A program made the translations under genes and the position numbers. From CAZMGB01 sp964565775 (lineage in GTDB: Bacteria; Chloroflexota; Dehalococcoidia; DSTF01; JALHUB01): DNA of 64,000 nucleotides. Positions 42,159-51,320 of this stretch are shown here, in pieces. Where the stretch lies: positions 62,001 to 126,000 of the forward strand of contig CAZMGB010000007.1 of assembly GCA_964565775.1 (NCBI GenBank), given 5' to 3'. The first letter of the stretch is position 1; every line of letters begins with the position of its first letter. The notes under the pieces were generated by a model. The model worked only from the letters and a program-made list of their open reading frames with translations, did no database searches and was not told the DNA's origin.

Positions 42159-43073
42159 CTACGACGGCACCCCCGATAGCACCGACTCCAGGTCGACGAT
42201 CGCCGCCGCCTGGTTGCCGTCCCTGGCGACCACCACCACATCGTCGCCCTTCATGATGTCCCCAAGCTCTCCCCGCTGCAGAAGCCGCCACACGCCCGTC
42301 TGGCCGCTAACTTGAAAGCGCTCATCGGGGCCGCCGTCCTTCGGCGTCAGCACCAGCTCGTCCTTGCTCACGTCCTTCACGGTGCCGGCGACAGCCCGCA
42401 CCGTTTCCGTCTTCCCTTCGTCGTTCAGGTAGACGAGCTCGGCCCTGACGAACCGCTCCAGAAGCCGCCCGGAGCCGTCGAACAGCGAGCCAATCCCCAG
42501 CGCCCCGGAGGCCCCCAGGCCCCCCAGGAACGGCCACAGCTCCTGCAGTCGTCCGTCGTTAGGCGCCTGCGGTAGCAAGTGCGGCATCGGCTGGCCCACA
42601 TCCGGTGGACGCTCGGCCAGGGTCGCTCGGAGCTCGCGCTCATTTCCGCCGCGCTTTATCGTGAACGTCATCTCGGCGCCGGGTCCGGCGTTCGTTACGG
42701 CGTCCACGACCTCCTGCGGGTCATTGACGCGCTTGCCGTCCACGGCGGTTATGACGTCGTCCGCCTCGAAGCCAGCGCGGGCCGCGGGGCTCCGCAGCGC
42801 TACCCGCACGACAAGCACCCCTTCCCCGCCCGGGCTTTCGGTCAGCACGACGCCCAGATACCCCGGCTGATTTCCCTCGCCTGGTGCCGGGGTGGGCCCC
42901 AACTGTCCCTCCCCGGATTCTCCCCCCTTCTCAGGTGCCGGCGTCACGACCGCCGACGGGCCGCCTTCGGCTCCACTGCCCTCGCTCAAGGTCCACGCCG
43001 CCGCGACGAAGCCGCCGATGGCCGCCAGCCCTAACGCCAGCACGAGCAACGGCAACCACAATCCTCTCTGCAT
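42159..43073 (-). CDS. Membrane-anchored PDZ-domain protein
   Basis: About 304 residues taking the ATG at 43071-43073 with GGGGGTGAG upstream; an ATG at 43086-43088 is an alternative. One N-terminal membrane helix (LWLPLLVLALGLAAIGGFVAAAW) leads to a Pro/Gly-rich extracytoplasmic linker, then a PDZ domain (GYLGVVLTESPGGEGVLVVRVALRSPAARAGFEADDVITAVDGKRVNDPQEV). There is no protease domain. The C-terminal region VRAVAGTVKDVSKDELVLTPKDG resembles DUF5666-type OB-fold modules. It may be a scaffold or chaperone outside the cell. Confidence 0.75.
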   Translation of the reverse strand: MQRGLWLPLLVLALGLAAIGGFVAAAWTLSEGSGAEGGPSAVVTPAPEKGGESGEGQLGPTPAPGEGNQPGYLGVVLTESPGGEGVLVVRVALRSPAARAGFEADDVITAVDGKRVNDPQEVVDAVTNAGPGAEMTFTIKRGGNERELRATLAERPPDVGQPMPHLLPQAPNDGRLQELWPFLGGLGASGALGIGSLFDGSGRLLERFVRAELVYLNDEGKTETVRAVAGTVKDVSKDELVLTPKDGGPDERFQVSGQTGVWRLLQRGELGDIMKGDDVVVVARDGNQAAAIVDLESVLSGVPS

Positions 43074-43095
43074 CTTGCTCACCCCCATACACTCA

Positions 43096-43126
43096 ATTAT
43101 CGTTCCCTTATCTGATCATACGTCAA
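43096..43126 (-). promoter_or_regulatory. Promoter of the PDZ gene
   Basis: On the minus strand TTGACG (43121-43126) is followed after 19 bases by GATAAT (43096-43101), ending a few bases before the upstream ATG candidate. That placement favours the downstream ATG at 43073. Confidence 0.5.
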
Positions 43127-43307
43127 GAGCCACATACCGCGTTCCCCGGCCATAGCACAGGACACGGGCCTACTACGGATCATTAATCGGCCAGGCTCCT
43201 CCGAAACGCAGGCCTGTGTGGCCCCGTCATTCGGGCTCACCCGTTGCCCGTTATGGCGCCCTCTGCTATACTCCTGAGAACGAATCTCTAGGTTGGGGAG
43301 GTGGCTT

Positions 43308-43517
43308 GTGGAAATCAGCTTTCCGAAGTGTCAGAGGTGTCAGACCGGGGACTTGGTGCCGCTCTCGGACTTTGGAAGTCAGGGAGCGGCTATTCATTTC
43401 AAAGCTTGGGCCTGCACTAATCCCGAGTGCGGCTTCAACATCAAGATCCGCAACGGCGACCTGTATATCGACGAGCCCATCACCAGCGGCGCCATGCATA
43501 GCCCACGCTATCGATAG
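43308..43517 (+). CDS. Small zinc-ribbon protein (69 aa)
   Basis: The GTG at 43308 has GGGGAGG seven bases upstream and is preferred over the TTG at 43293. The protein reads MEISFPKCQRCQTGDLVPLSDFG, with Cys8-x2-Cys11, then FKAWACTNPECGFNIKIRNGDLYIDEP with Cys36-x4-Cys41. The four Cys probably bind zinc. Nothing else is recognised; the well-formed fold and start signal support a real, conserved-looking small protein. Confidence 0.7.
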   Translation: MEISFPKCQRCQTGDLVPLSDFGSQGAAIHFKAWACTNPECGFNIKIRNGDLYIDEPITSGAMHSPRYR

Positions 43518-43538
43518 CGCCGGAAGCAGACATGAAGA

Positions 43539-43620
43539 GGCCCAGGGGTGAGTCTCTGACCCCCCTGGGCCCGAAGTAGCGGAACCCCTCTCCTCGCCGC
43601 CCCCCGGGCAAGGGGGCGGC
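43539..43620. terminator. Two GC-rich hairpins between convergent genes
   Basis: GGCCCAGGGG/CCCCTGGGCC (43539-43571) and GCCGCCCCC/GGGGGCGGC (43596-43620) lie between the small zinc-ribbon gene and the end of the polysaccharide operon. GCTCTTCT follows the second one on the plus strand. Together they likely stop transcription from both sides. Confidence 0.55.
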
Positions 43621-43641
43621 GCTCTTCTGCCAACCACCGCT

Positions 43642-44922
43642 CTAGCGGCCGATCCCCAGGTAGCGAACGCCCGCGGCCTCCACCTCCTCCGTCGAGAGCG
43701 CGTTCCGGCCGTCGAGAAGCGCCACGCACCCGGCGAAGGCCCGCAGGTCCAGCTTTCGATACTCATCGTGGGCGGCCTGGAGGACGAGCGCATCGACGTG
43801 CGGCGGCGGGATGGCGCCGGCCGGCCTCAGCCCCAACGCCTCGATCTCCTCCTCGCTGAACAACGGGTCATGCACGAGCACCTCCGCGCCCCGGATCGCC
43901 AGCTCGTGGGCGACGGCGAACGCGCTCGAATTGGCCGCCTCCTTAACGTTCGCGCGATAGGCCAGGCCCAGGATCAGCACGGTCTTGCCCTTCAGCGTGC
44001 CCAGCGCCACCGCCAGCCGCTCGACGCCGTAGCGGGCCATGGCATCGTTCACCTCGCGCGCGGCCGTGGCCAGCCGGCTCGCGCCGCCCTCCCCCACCAG
44101 GAAGTACGGATACACGGGGATGCAGTGGCCGCCTACGCCGACTCCGGGCCGGTGAATGTGCGAGAACGGCTGCGAGTTGGCGGCAGCGATCGCTTCCCCC
44201 ACGTCGATCTGCCAGCGGTCCGCCTGCTGGGCCAGCTCGTTCGCCAGGGCGATGTTCACGTCGCGGTAGCTCGTCTCGGCCAGCTTCACGAACTCCGCCG
44301 TCTCGGCGTCGCGCACGGCCAGCACCTCGGCGTCCAGCGCCTCGAGATAGAACGCCGCCGCCGCCCGCGTGCTCTCCTCGTCGATGCCGCCCACAACCTT
44401 GGGGTACGTCTTCAGGTCGGCGAGGACGCGCCCCACGGAGACCCGCTCCGGACTGTAGGCCAGGCGGAAGTCGGCGCCCGCCCGCAGGCCCGATACCTCG
44501 AGCGCTCGCGCAAACCGGCCGCGCGTCGTGCCAACGGGCACAGTCGTCTCCAGGAGGACGAGCCCGCCGCCGCGGAGGCCCCGCGCCACGGACGCCGCAG
44601 CCTCATCGAGGGCGGCGAAGTCCGGCCGCCGGCGCTCCGAGAGGCCGACCGGCACGATGACCACAACCGTTTCGCACTCGCGCACCACTGACGCGACATC
44701 GGTGGTCGCCTCCAGCCGTCCCATCCGGCGGGCGGCGGCCAGCCCCTCGGGCAGGCCCTCCTCGCCCGGCCAGGGCGTAATCCCCTCATTGACCTGCCGC
44801 ACCAGGCCGGCATCCACGTCGCAGCCGACGACCCTCAGCCCCTTCGAGGCGTACTGCACCGCCACCGGCAGGCCGATCCTCCCCAGCCCGACTACACAGA
44901 CCCGCGACGCCTCGCTCACCAT
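43642..44922 (-). CDS. UDP-sugar 6-dehydrogenase (WbpA-like UDP-GlcNAc dehydrogenase)
   Basis: 426 residues. NAD-binding VCVVGLGRIGLPVAVQYASKGLRVVGCD starts the protein, VPVGTTRG and YSPERVSVGR follow, and the catalytic Cys lies in GVGVGGHCIPVYPYFL. The central AETAEFVKLAETSYRDVNIALANELA is the dimer region. The family oxidises C6 of UDP-sugars to the uronic acid. With the four genes upstream it fits WbpA in the pathway to UDP-ManNAc3NAcA. It is the last gene of the operon. Confidence 0.87.
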   Translation of the reverse strand: MVSEASRVCVVGLGRIGLPVAVQYASKGLRVVGCDVDAGLVRQVNEGITPWPGEEGLPEGLAAARRMGRLEATTDVASVVRECETVVVIVPVGLSERRRPDFAALDEAAASVARGLRGGGLVLLETTVPVGTTRGRFARALEVSGLRAGADFRLAYSPERVSVGRVLADLKTYPKVVGGIDEESTRAAAAFYLEALDAEVLAVRDAETAEFVKLAETSYRDVNIALANELAQQADRWQIDVGEAIAAANSQPFSHIHRPGVGVGGHCIPVYPYFLVGEGGASRLATAAREVNDAMARYGVERLAVALGTLKGKTVLILGLAYRANVKEAANSSAFAVAHELAIRGAEVLVHDPLFSEEEIEALGLRPAGAIPPPHVDALVLQAAHDEYRKLDLRAFAGCVALLDGRNALSTEEVEAAGVRYLGIGR

Positions 44923-44928
44923 CGCCCC

Positions 44929-45969
44929 CTACGAGACCGCCAGCATGTGGACAACGCGACCCGTCTGCCCGGACTCGACCAGCTTCTCGGCTACCTCTAC
45001 CGCTGCCAGCGCGTCCGCAGCGTCCATGGCCGGCGGCGACCCAGCCGCCACCGACTCCACGAACGCCTCCAGCTCCGCCCGCAGCGGCTCCTTCTTCTCC
45101 ACCGTTATCATGGTTGCAGCCCCCGCTGCGGCGCCCGCCGGCGCGCCCGGTGCGCCTGCCCGGCCGGGCGACCAGGACGCCTGTGGTAGGCCACCCGCCT
45201 CTCTCGCGTAGAGCCGCAGCTCCTGGCCGAGATAGTCGACGACGAACATGCCGCGCTCGCCCAGGAGGGTCAGCTCCCGCACCTTCACCGGCGCCAGCCA
45301 GTTGACGTCCAGCACCCCGACGACGCCGCTCGCGAAACGAAGGGTGCCCGAAAGCGTGTCCTCGTGCTCGGTGCTGACCTTCTGCTCGATCTCCGCGTAC
45401 ACCCGCTCCACCTCGGACCCGACCAGGTAGCGCATGACGTCGATGTCGTGGGTCGCCAGGTCGCGCACGACGCCCACGTCGCGGGTTCGTTGCGGGAACG
45501 GGCCGATTCGCCGGGCGTGGACCTGGTACACACGCCCCAGCTCGCCCAGGTCGAGCCGCCGCTTCAGCTCTCGAACCGCCGGGTTGAACCTCTCGACATG
45601 CCCAACCGTTAAGAGAACGTCCGCCTCGCGCGCCGCCTCCACCATCCGCCGCCCCTCTTCGACGCTGCCGGCGATCGGCTTCTCCACCAGCACCGCCGTC
45701 CCCCGCTCGATGGCCGCCAGCGCCACCTCCAGGTGCAGGCCCGTCGGCACGGCAACCGAGACCACGTCGAGACGCTCCTCAGCAAGCATGCGCTTGAAGT
45801 CCCGGTAGCCGCTGACGTTGCCGACTTCCGCCAGCCGTGCCGGATCGGTGTCGGCCAGCGCCGCCAGCTCGACGCCTTCGATCTCTCCATAGACGCGGGC
45901 ATGGTTGCGCCCCATGACCCCGAGGCCGATGACTCCGGCCCGCAACGGCGATCGCCGGCGCTCAGCCAC
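44929..45969 (-). CDS. Gfo/Idh/MocA oxidoreductase (WbpB-like)
   Basis: 346 residues. NAD-binding AGVIGLGVMGRNHARVYGEI and the signature VEKPIAGSVEEGRRMVEAA plus GHVERFNPAVRELKRRL identify the family. In the wbp pathway the homologue oxidises C3 of UDP-GlcNAcA to allow transamination. A Gly/Ala/Pro-rich insertion (SPGRAGAPGAPAGAAAGAA) near residue 270 is odd and probably a surface loop. Its start overlaps the aminotransferase gene by eight bases. Confidence 0.85.
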   Translation of the reverse strand: MAERRRSPLRAGVIGLGVMGRNHARVYGEIEGVELAALADTDPARLAEVGNVSGYRDFKRMLAEERLDVVSVAVPTGLHLEVALAAIERGTAVLVEKPIAGSVEEGRRMVEAAREADVLLTVGHVERFNPAVRELKRRLDLGELGRVYQVHARRIGPFPQRTRDVGVVRDLATHDIDVMRYLVGSEVERVYAEIEQKVSTEHEDTLSGTLRFASGVVGVLDVNWLAPVKVRELTLLGERGMFVVDYLGQELRLYAREAGGLPQASWSPGRAGAPGAPAGAAAGAATMITVEKKEPLRAELEAFVESVAAGSPPAMDAADALAAVEVAEKLVESGQTGRVVHMLAVS

Positions 45970-47068
45970 CGCTACCTCCCGCCGCTACCGCGCTGCGGCC
46001 CACCGCCGCCACCACGAAGTCTAGCTCCGCCCGCGACAGGCCCGGGTGTACCGGCAACGACATGACCTCCCGGCTCAGCCGCTCCGCCACCGGCAGGCTG
46101 TCCCGATAGCCAAGCCGCCGGTACAACGGCTGCCGGTGGATGGGCACGCGGTAGAAGACGCCCGTTTCGATGCCTTCCTCCCGCAAGCGGGCCGCCAGCT
46201 CGTCCCGTCCCGCGGCCACCCTCACCGTGTACTGGTGATAGACATGACGACAGCCCGGCCGCTCGGCGGGCGTCTGCACTCCTCGCAGGCGCTCCGACAG
46301 GTAGCGGGCGTTGGCGCGACGCGCCTCCGTGAACTTCTCCAGCTTCGCGAGCTGGGCCAGCCCCAGGGCGGCCGCCATCTCCGTCATGCGGAAGTTGTAG
46401 CCCAGGAGCTCGCTCTCATAGCGCTCGACCTGCCCGTGGTCGCGGATGCGACGCGCCTGCTCGGCCACGGCCGGGTCATCCGTCGCGATCATGCCCCCTT
46501 CGCCCGTCGTCATATTCTTCGTTGCGTAGAAGGAGAAGCAGCCGCTGCCGAAGCTGCCCGCCTTTCGCCCCGCCGCGGACGCGCCGACGGCCTGACAGGC
46601 GTCCTCGACCAGCGCCAGGCCGTGGCGACCGGCGATCGCCACGATAGCCTCCATGTCGCAGGGGTGACCGTACAGGTGCACCGGCAGGAGGGCCTTCGTG
46701 CGGGGCGTAATCCTGGATTCGATGAGCTCCGGGTCGATGTTGAAGTCGTCCTCGCGCACGTCTACGAAGACGGGCCGCGCCCCCGCCAGCAACACGGCGT
46801 TGGCCGTGGCGACGAAGCTGAACGGCGTCGTGATCACCTCATCGCCCAGCCCGACGCCGTGGGCCAGCAGGGCAACCAGGAGCGCGGCCGTACCGGAGGA
46901 GACGGCCACCGCGTCCCGCACGCCACACATCCGGGCAAACGCCGCCTCGAACTCGTGCACGCGCGCGCCCTGCGCCAACTGGCCCGACTCCAGCACGCGC
47001 AAGACGGCCTGCTGCTCTTCCTCGCCGAGGAGCGGCTGGGAAATCCGGATCCGGGGAGCATCCGCCAT
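45962..47068 (-). CDS. DegT/DnrJ/EryC1 sugar aminotransferase (WbpE-like)
   Basis: 368 residues. LESGQLAQGARVHEFEAAFA and VSSGTAALLVALLAHGV open the PLP fold, and the internal aldimine Lys is in FSFYATKNMTTGEGG. PIHRQPLYRRLGYRDSLPVAERLSREVMSLPVHP is the typical C-terminal part of nucleotide-sugar enzymes. In context it would aminate C3 of the UDP-3-keto sugar acid made by the adjacent Gfo/Idh/MocA enzyme. A second paralogue is encoded at 51317-52477. Confidence 0.87.
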   Translation of the reverse strand: MADAPRIRISQPLLGEEEQQAVLRVLESGQLAQGARVHEFEAAFARMCGVRDAVAVSSGTAALLVALLAHGVGLGDEVITTPFSFVATANAVLLAGARPVFVDVREDDFNIDPELIESRITPRTKALLPVHLYGHPCDMEAIVAIAGRHGLALVEDACQAVGASAAGRKAGSFGSGCFSFYATKNMTTGEGGMIATDDPAVAEQARRIRDHGQVERYESELLGYNFRMTEMAAALGLAQLAKLEKFTEARRANARYLSERLRGVQTPAERPGCRHVYHQYTVRVAAGRDELAARLREEGIETGVFYRVPIHRQPLYRRLGYRDSLPVAERLSREVMSLPVHPGLSRAELDFVVAAVGRSAVAAGGSGG

Positions 47069-47073
47069 TGTCG

Positions 47074-47676
47074 TCAGCCCTCGCCTATCGCCGGCAGCGG
47101 CGGCAGCTCAAAGCTACGGCCGCACTCGGGGCAGCGCCAGGCCTCGTCGACGGCCCCGCCCGCCGGACGCGCAGGCTCGAGCCGCTTGCCGCACTCGCAG
47201 ACGTAGCCCACCTGACGCGCCGGGCTCCCCAGCACCAGGGCGTGGTCAGGCACGTCGCGAGTCACCAGCGAGCCCGCTCCCACCATCGCCCAGCGCCCGA
47301 TGACGCGGCCGGGAACCACCACAGTCCCCGCGCCCAGCGACGCGCCCCGCCGCACGAGCGTCCTCTCCGGCTCCCAGTCGGCGTCCGTCCGCAGGCGGCC
47401 TTCAGGCGTCACCGACCGGGGAAAACGGTCATTCGTAAACGAGACGCGCGGCCCCACGAAGACGCCGTCCTCCAGCGTTACGCCCCGATAGACCGACGCC
47501 CGGTTCTCGATCTTGACGTTGCTGCCGATGACCACGTCCCGGTCGATGTATACCCCCTTGGCGATGATGCAGTTCTCACCGACAACGGCGCCCTCCCTGA
47601 TCTGGGCCTCGTTCCAGACCTGGGTGCCCCTGCCCACGCGAGCCTTGGGCGACACCTCAGCGCTGGGATGGATCAT
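47074..47676 (-). CDS. Hexapeptide N-acetyltransferase with C-terminal zinc ribbon (WbpD-like)
   Basis: 200 residues. Left-handed beta-helix repeats run from IHPSAEVSPKARVGRGTQVW to about residue 160 (VTRDVPDHALVLGSPARQVG), ending as in WbpD/PglD-type acetyltransferases that acetylate the new amino group of the UDP sugar. The last 35 residues add VCECGKRLE...WRCPECGRSFEL, two CxxC-type pairs forming a small zinc ribbon. The gene overlaps the epimerase gene upstream by 20 bases. Confidence 0.87.
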   Translation of the reverse strand: MIHPSAEVSPKARVGRGTQVWNEAQIREGAVVGENCIIAKGVYIDRDVVIGSNVKIENRASVYRGVTLEDGVFVGPRVSFTNDRFPRSVTPEGRLRTDADWEPERTLVRRGASLGAGTVVVPGRVIGRWAMVGAGSLVTRDVPDHALVLGSPARQVGYVCECGKRLEPARPAGGAVDEAWRCPECGRSFELPPLPAIGEG

Positions 47677-48724
47677 TCTCCAGGACCTTCACAATCTTCT
47701 CAGCCGCGCGCCCGTCGCCGAAGCAGGCGACGGGCCGCCCCTGCGGGCTGGGCCGCCTCGCCGCTTCCACTATGCGGGCAGCGTCGGCGCCGGCCAGCAC
47801 GTTCCAGCCGCCCGTCAGCGTCTCCGGCCACTCCGTCTCCTCGCGAAGGGTGACACAGGGCACGCCGAGCAGATACGCCTCCTTCTGCACGCCACCCGAG
47901 TCGGTGACGATGCAGCGCGCACGCTTCTCGAGGATGAGCATGTCAGAATAGCCCACCGGCTCCACCATCCGCACGTTCGGCGGAATGGCGAGAGCTGCAC
48001 CCGCCGCTGCCTTCCGCGTGCGAGGGTGCGCGGGAAGGACCACGGGCTCCGGCAGCTCGCCCAGCGCCTTCAGGATCGACGACAGCCTGTCTGTCTCGTC
48101 GGTGTTGGCCGGACGATGCACCGTCGCCAGAACGTAAGCTCCGGGCGAGAGACCCAGCTTCCCCAGAACCGACGCCTCCCCCTCCACCTTCGACAGCCAC
48201 CGGAGCAGCGAGTCGTACATCACGTCGCCCACCAGGTGGACGCCTTCGCACATCCCCTCCCGAGCGAGGTTGCTTACCGCCGTCTCGGTCGGGCAGAGGA
48301 GCACGTCGGCGCAGCGGTCGGCCAGGACCCGGTTCAGCTCCTCCGGCATCGACCGGTTGTGGCTCCTCAACCCCGCCTCGACGTGGGCCAGCGGCAAGCC
48401 CCCCTGCGCAGCCGCCAGCGCGCCGGCAAGGGTAGAGTTGGTGTCGCCGTAGACGAGCACCCAGTCCGGCCGCTCCGCCAGCAGCACGTCCTCCAGCCGC
48501 TCGAGCATCGCCGCCGTCTGGCGGGCGTGGCTGGCCGAGCCCACGTCCAGATTGTAGTCCGGCGGCGGTATGTCCAGCTCCGCGAAGAAGACATCGGAAA
48601 GCGTTTCGTCATAGTGCTGGCCGGTATGCACCAGCACCTCGCGATGGGTCATGCGGAGCACTCGGCTAACGGCCGCCGCCTTAATGAACTGGGGCCGCGC
48701 CCCTACGACGGAAACGACCTTCAC
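47657..48724 (-). CDS. wecB: UDP-N-acetylglucosamine 2-epimerase, non-hydrolysing (WecB/WbpI family)
   Basis: 355 residues. The start VVSVVGARPQFIKAAAVSRVL, HTGQHYDETLSDVFF, VYGDTNSTLAGALAA, HVEAGLRSHNRSMPEELNRVLAD and TDSGGVQKEAYLLGVPCVTLREETEWPET are the standard motifs. In combination with WbpA/B/E/D-like neighbours it most likely acts as WbpI, epimerising C2 of UDP-GlcNAc3NAcA to the manno form. The symbol follows the general family name. Confidence 0.9.
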   Translation of the reverse strand: MKVVSVVGARPQFIKAAAVSRVLRMTHREVLVHTGQHYDETLSDVFFAELDIPPPDYNLDVGSASHARQTAAMLERLEDVLLAERPDWVLVYGDTNSTLAGALAAAQGGLPLAHVEAGLRSHNRSMPEELNRVLADRCADVLLCPTETAVSNLAREGMCEGVHLVGDVMYDSLLRWLSKVEGEASVLGKLGLSPGAYVLATVHRPANTDETDRLSSILKALGELPEPVVLPAHPRTRKAAAGAALAIPPNVRMVEPVGYSDMLILEKRARCIVTDSGGVQKEAYLLGVPCVTLREETEWPETLTGGWNVLAGADAARIVEAARRPSPQGRPVACFGDGRAAEKIVKVLENDPSQR

Positions 48725-48733
48725 GAGGAGACC

Positions 48734-50644
48734 CTAGTTGGCGTTGTCGGGGGCTACGGGGGCTGCCGACGGGCGGCCGCCTTGGACGGGCCGCACCGGC
48801 AAGTCTATACGCGCCAGTGAGTGAAGGCGGCTGGCGATCTCGTCGTTGCTCTCCGGCAGATTTGACTCCAACGCGGCGATCTCTTCCAGCAGCTCAGCGC
48901 CTCGGCGCAGTTGATGGCCCTGGGCCAGAAAGATCTTCGGATGGCCCGTCCCGACGAGCTGCTCGTCGGGGCCCACCAGCTCCTCCCGCAGCTTCTCGCC
49001 CGGCCGCAGGCCGGTGTATACGATCTCCACGTCCCGCCCCGGCACCATCCCGCGGGCGCGGATCATCTTCTCCGCCAGCTCCGCAATGCGCATGGCATCG
49101 GCCACCTCCAGCACCACCACCTCGCCGCTGTTCGACTGCGCCGCCGCCTGCACGATGAGGGCCGCCACCTCGTGCACCGTCAGGAAGTAGCGGGCGACGT
49201 CCGGGTGGGTCACCGAGACCGGCCCGCCCCCCTGGATCTGGCGCCAGAAGGTGGTGAGGACGCTGCCCCGGCTGTCGATGACGTTGGTGAGCCGCACCGC
49301 GCAAAAGCTGGTCCGCCCCGCCCCGGCCATCGCCTTCACCAGCAGCTCGCCGATCCTCTTCGTCGCGCCCATGACGCTCGAAGGGTCAACCGCTGTGTGG
49401 CTCGATAGAAACACCACCTTCTCCGTCCGCCAGCGCTCGGCGGCGCGAAAGACGTTCAACGTTCCCGCGACGTTCACCCAGAAGGCCTGGTCCGGGTTCT
49501 CCTGCATCAGCGGCACGTGCTTGTAAGCGGCGGAGTGGAAGACGACATGCGGCCGGGCGGCGGCGAAGACCCGCTCGATCTTCTCCCGGTCGGAGATGCT
49601 GGCCAGCCAAGGTCTGACCTGGCAGTCCGGCTGCACCCGCAGTAACTCCACCCGCAGCTCGTGCAGGCCCGTCTCGTTGCTGTCCACCAGGTGCAGCGCC
49701 GACGGCCCGAAGGAGGCGATGAGTCGGCCCAGCTCCGACCCGATCGACCCCGCCGCGCCGGTGACAAGAACCGACTTGTCGTGCAGCGTGGAGAAACAGC
49801 GCTCCCGGTCGATGTCCACCGGGTCGCGGCTCAGGAGATCGTCCACCGTCACCTCACGCAGTTCGCCAGCCTTCGCCCTGCCGCTGACGATCTCCGGCAC
49901 GCCCGGCATCATCCGCACCGGCACGTTCGCCGCCTCACACATCGCCAGCACATCATGCAACGCATCGGCGCCAGCCGACGGTATGGCGAGGGCCACGAGA
50001 TCGATGCTGTGCTTGCGCACGAGCGTCGGGATCTCGTAGCGATTGCCCACCACCGGCACCCCATGAATGCGCACTCCCTTCTTTTGCGGGTCGTCGTCCA
50101 CAAAGCACACAGGGCGGTAGTTCCACTCCCGATTGTGCAGCAGCTCCCGCGTGAGCAACTGCCCCGTTCTCCCTCCGCCGACGATGAGCACCCGCTTCGC
50201 CGGCGCACCCCAGCCCAGGAACGGCAGGGCCGTACCCGCCGTCAGCCTCGGCGACAGCTTGCCGAGCCCCATGAACAGGAAGACAAAGACCCCGCTGATC
50301 AGATTGACACTCAGCGGGATGGGGCGGTGTTCGAGCATGATGTTGACGCCGAAGGCCAGCACCGTCACCAGGCTCACCGCAAGGCCCAGGTTGAACGCGT
50401 CGACGACGCTGCCGTACTGCCATGCAGTGCGGTACACACCGAAGACGATGTTGGCGAAGATGTAGCCGAGAGCGATCAGTGGCACAGCAAACGAGAACCA
50501 GTGCCACGACTCGGCGGGGACATTGGCGTCGAACCGCAGCGCCAGCGCCGCGGCGTAGCTACCCAGCACGATGAGGAAGTCGACGAGAAGGGATGGGGCG
50601 ATGCGGAGTAGCTGGCTGGCCCTGCTGGCTGTCGGCGGGTTCAT
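48734..50644 (-). CDS. Membrane nucleotide-sugar 4,6-dehydratase (CapD/WbpM/PglF family)
   Basis: 636 residues. Four N-terminal membrane helices span about residues 10-135, then a CoA-binding-like domain (RVLIVGGGRTGQLLTRELL) and the dehydratase domain from SVLVTGAAGSIGSELGRLIASFGP. The active site has SSHTAVDPSSVMGATKRIGE, where Met replaces Tyr and Lys is kept, the SMK triad of WbpM-type enzymes. It makes a UDP-4-keto-6-deoxy sugar, the precursor for 4-amino sugars such as bacillosamine or for FucNAc. Confidence 0.92.
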   Translation of the reverse strand: MNPPTASRASQLLRIAPSLLVDFLIVLGSYAAALALRFDANVPAESWHWFSFAVPLIALGYIFANIVFGVYRTAWQYGSVVDAFNLGLAVSLVTVLAFGVNIMLEHRPIPLSVNLISGVFVFLFMGLGKLSPRLTAGTALPFLGWGAPAKRVLIVGGGRTGQLLTRELLHNREWNYRPVCFVDDDPQKKGVRIHGVPVVGNRYEIPTLVRKHSIDLVALAIPSAGADALHDVLAMCEAANVPVRMMPGVPEIVSGRAKAGELREVTVDDLLSRDPVDIDRERCFSTLHDKSVLVTGAAGSIGSELGRLIASFGPSALHLVDSNETGLHELRVELLRVQPDCQVRPWLASISDREKIERVFAAARPHVVFHSAAYKHVPLMQENPDQAFWVNVAGTLNVFRAAERWRTEKVVFLSSHTAVDPSSVMGATKRIGELLVKAMAGAGRTSFCAVRLTNVIDSRGSVLTTFWRQIQGGGPVSVTHPDVARYFLTVHEVAALIVQAAAQSNSGEVVVLEVADAMRIAELAEKMIRARGMVPGRDVEIVYTGLRPGEKLREELVGPDEQLVGTGHPKIFLAQGHQLRRGAELLEEIAALESNLPESNDEIASRLHSLARIDLPVRPVQGGRPSAAPVAPDNAN

Positions 50645-50711
50645 CTGTCCTTAGGGGCGCCGCCTTTCGCCGATCTGCATCTTCCCGAGCCAGGGGGCTA
50701 CGGAGTGAACC

Positions 50712-51320
50712 TCAGCGCGCCCCTTCCTTGCTCAGGACCACCCGCAGGGTGCGCGCCAGTATCGCCAGGTCTCCTGCGAACGAGTGGTGGTCCGCGTAGA
50801 CCAAATCGTAAGCCATCGTCTGCTCGTACGTCAAATTGGAGCGGCCGTTCACCTGCGCCAGCCCCGTGATGCCCGGCTTCACCCGGTGGCGTCTGTGGTA
50901 GTGGGGCAGGTACTGGGACACGATCCCGGGCTCATCGGGGCGGGGACCGACCAGCCGGATGTCACCCTTGACCACATTCAAGAGCTGCGGCAGCTCATCG
51001 ACGCTTGTCATGCGAAGAATCTTACCGAGACGGGTCAGCCGCGGGTCCTTCTTGGGCGGATTGAAGTAGAAGGAAGAGAAGTCCTGGATGTGCTGAGGAT
51101 AGCCGGGCTCATCTTCCGAGCCCTGCTTCATCGTCCTGAACTTGTAGGTCATGAAGAGCCGCCCGTTGAGCCCCACCCGCTTCTGGCGAAACAGCGCCGG
51201 CCCGTCCGAATCGAGCTTTATCAGGACCGCCACGAGGAGAAGGAACGGGCTCAAGACCGTCAGCGTCAGCCCCGCGGCCAGCGGGTCGAAGATCCTCACC
51301 GGTAGCGGCTCTCGCTTCAT
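50712..51320 (-). CDS. PglC-type initiating phosphoglycosyltransferase
   Basis: 202 residues from the ATG at 51318-51320, overlapping the aminotransferase stop (ATGA). One N-terminal membrane-inserting helix (FDPLAAGLTLTVLSPFLLLVAVLI) is followed by KRVGLNGRLFMTYKFRTM, the DE-type catalytic region TSVDELPQLLNVVKGDIRLVGPRPDEPG and KPGITGLAQVNGR. This is the short monotopic form that transfers a sugar phosphate to polyprenyl phosphate. A much longer frame exists upstream in the same phase but is the antisense-like shadow of the aminotransferase gene. Confidence 0.9.
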   Translation of the reverse strand: MKREPLPVRIFDPLAAGLTLTVLSPFLLLVAVLIKLDSDGPALFRQKRVGLNGRLFMTYKFRTMKQGSEDEPGYPQHIQDFSSFYFNPPKKDPRLTRLGKILRMTSVDELPQLLNVVKGDIRLVGPRPDEPGIVSQYLPHYHRRHRVKPGITGLAQVNGRSNLTYEQTMAYDLVYADHHSFAGDLAILARTLRVVLSKEGAR

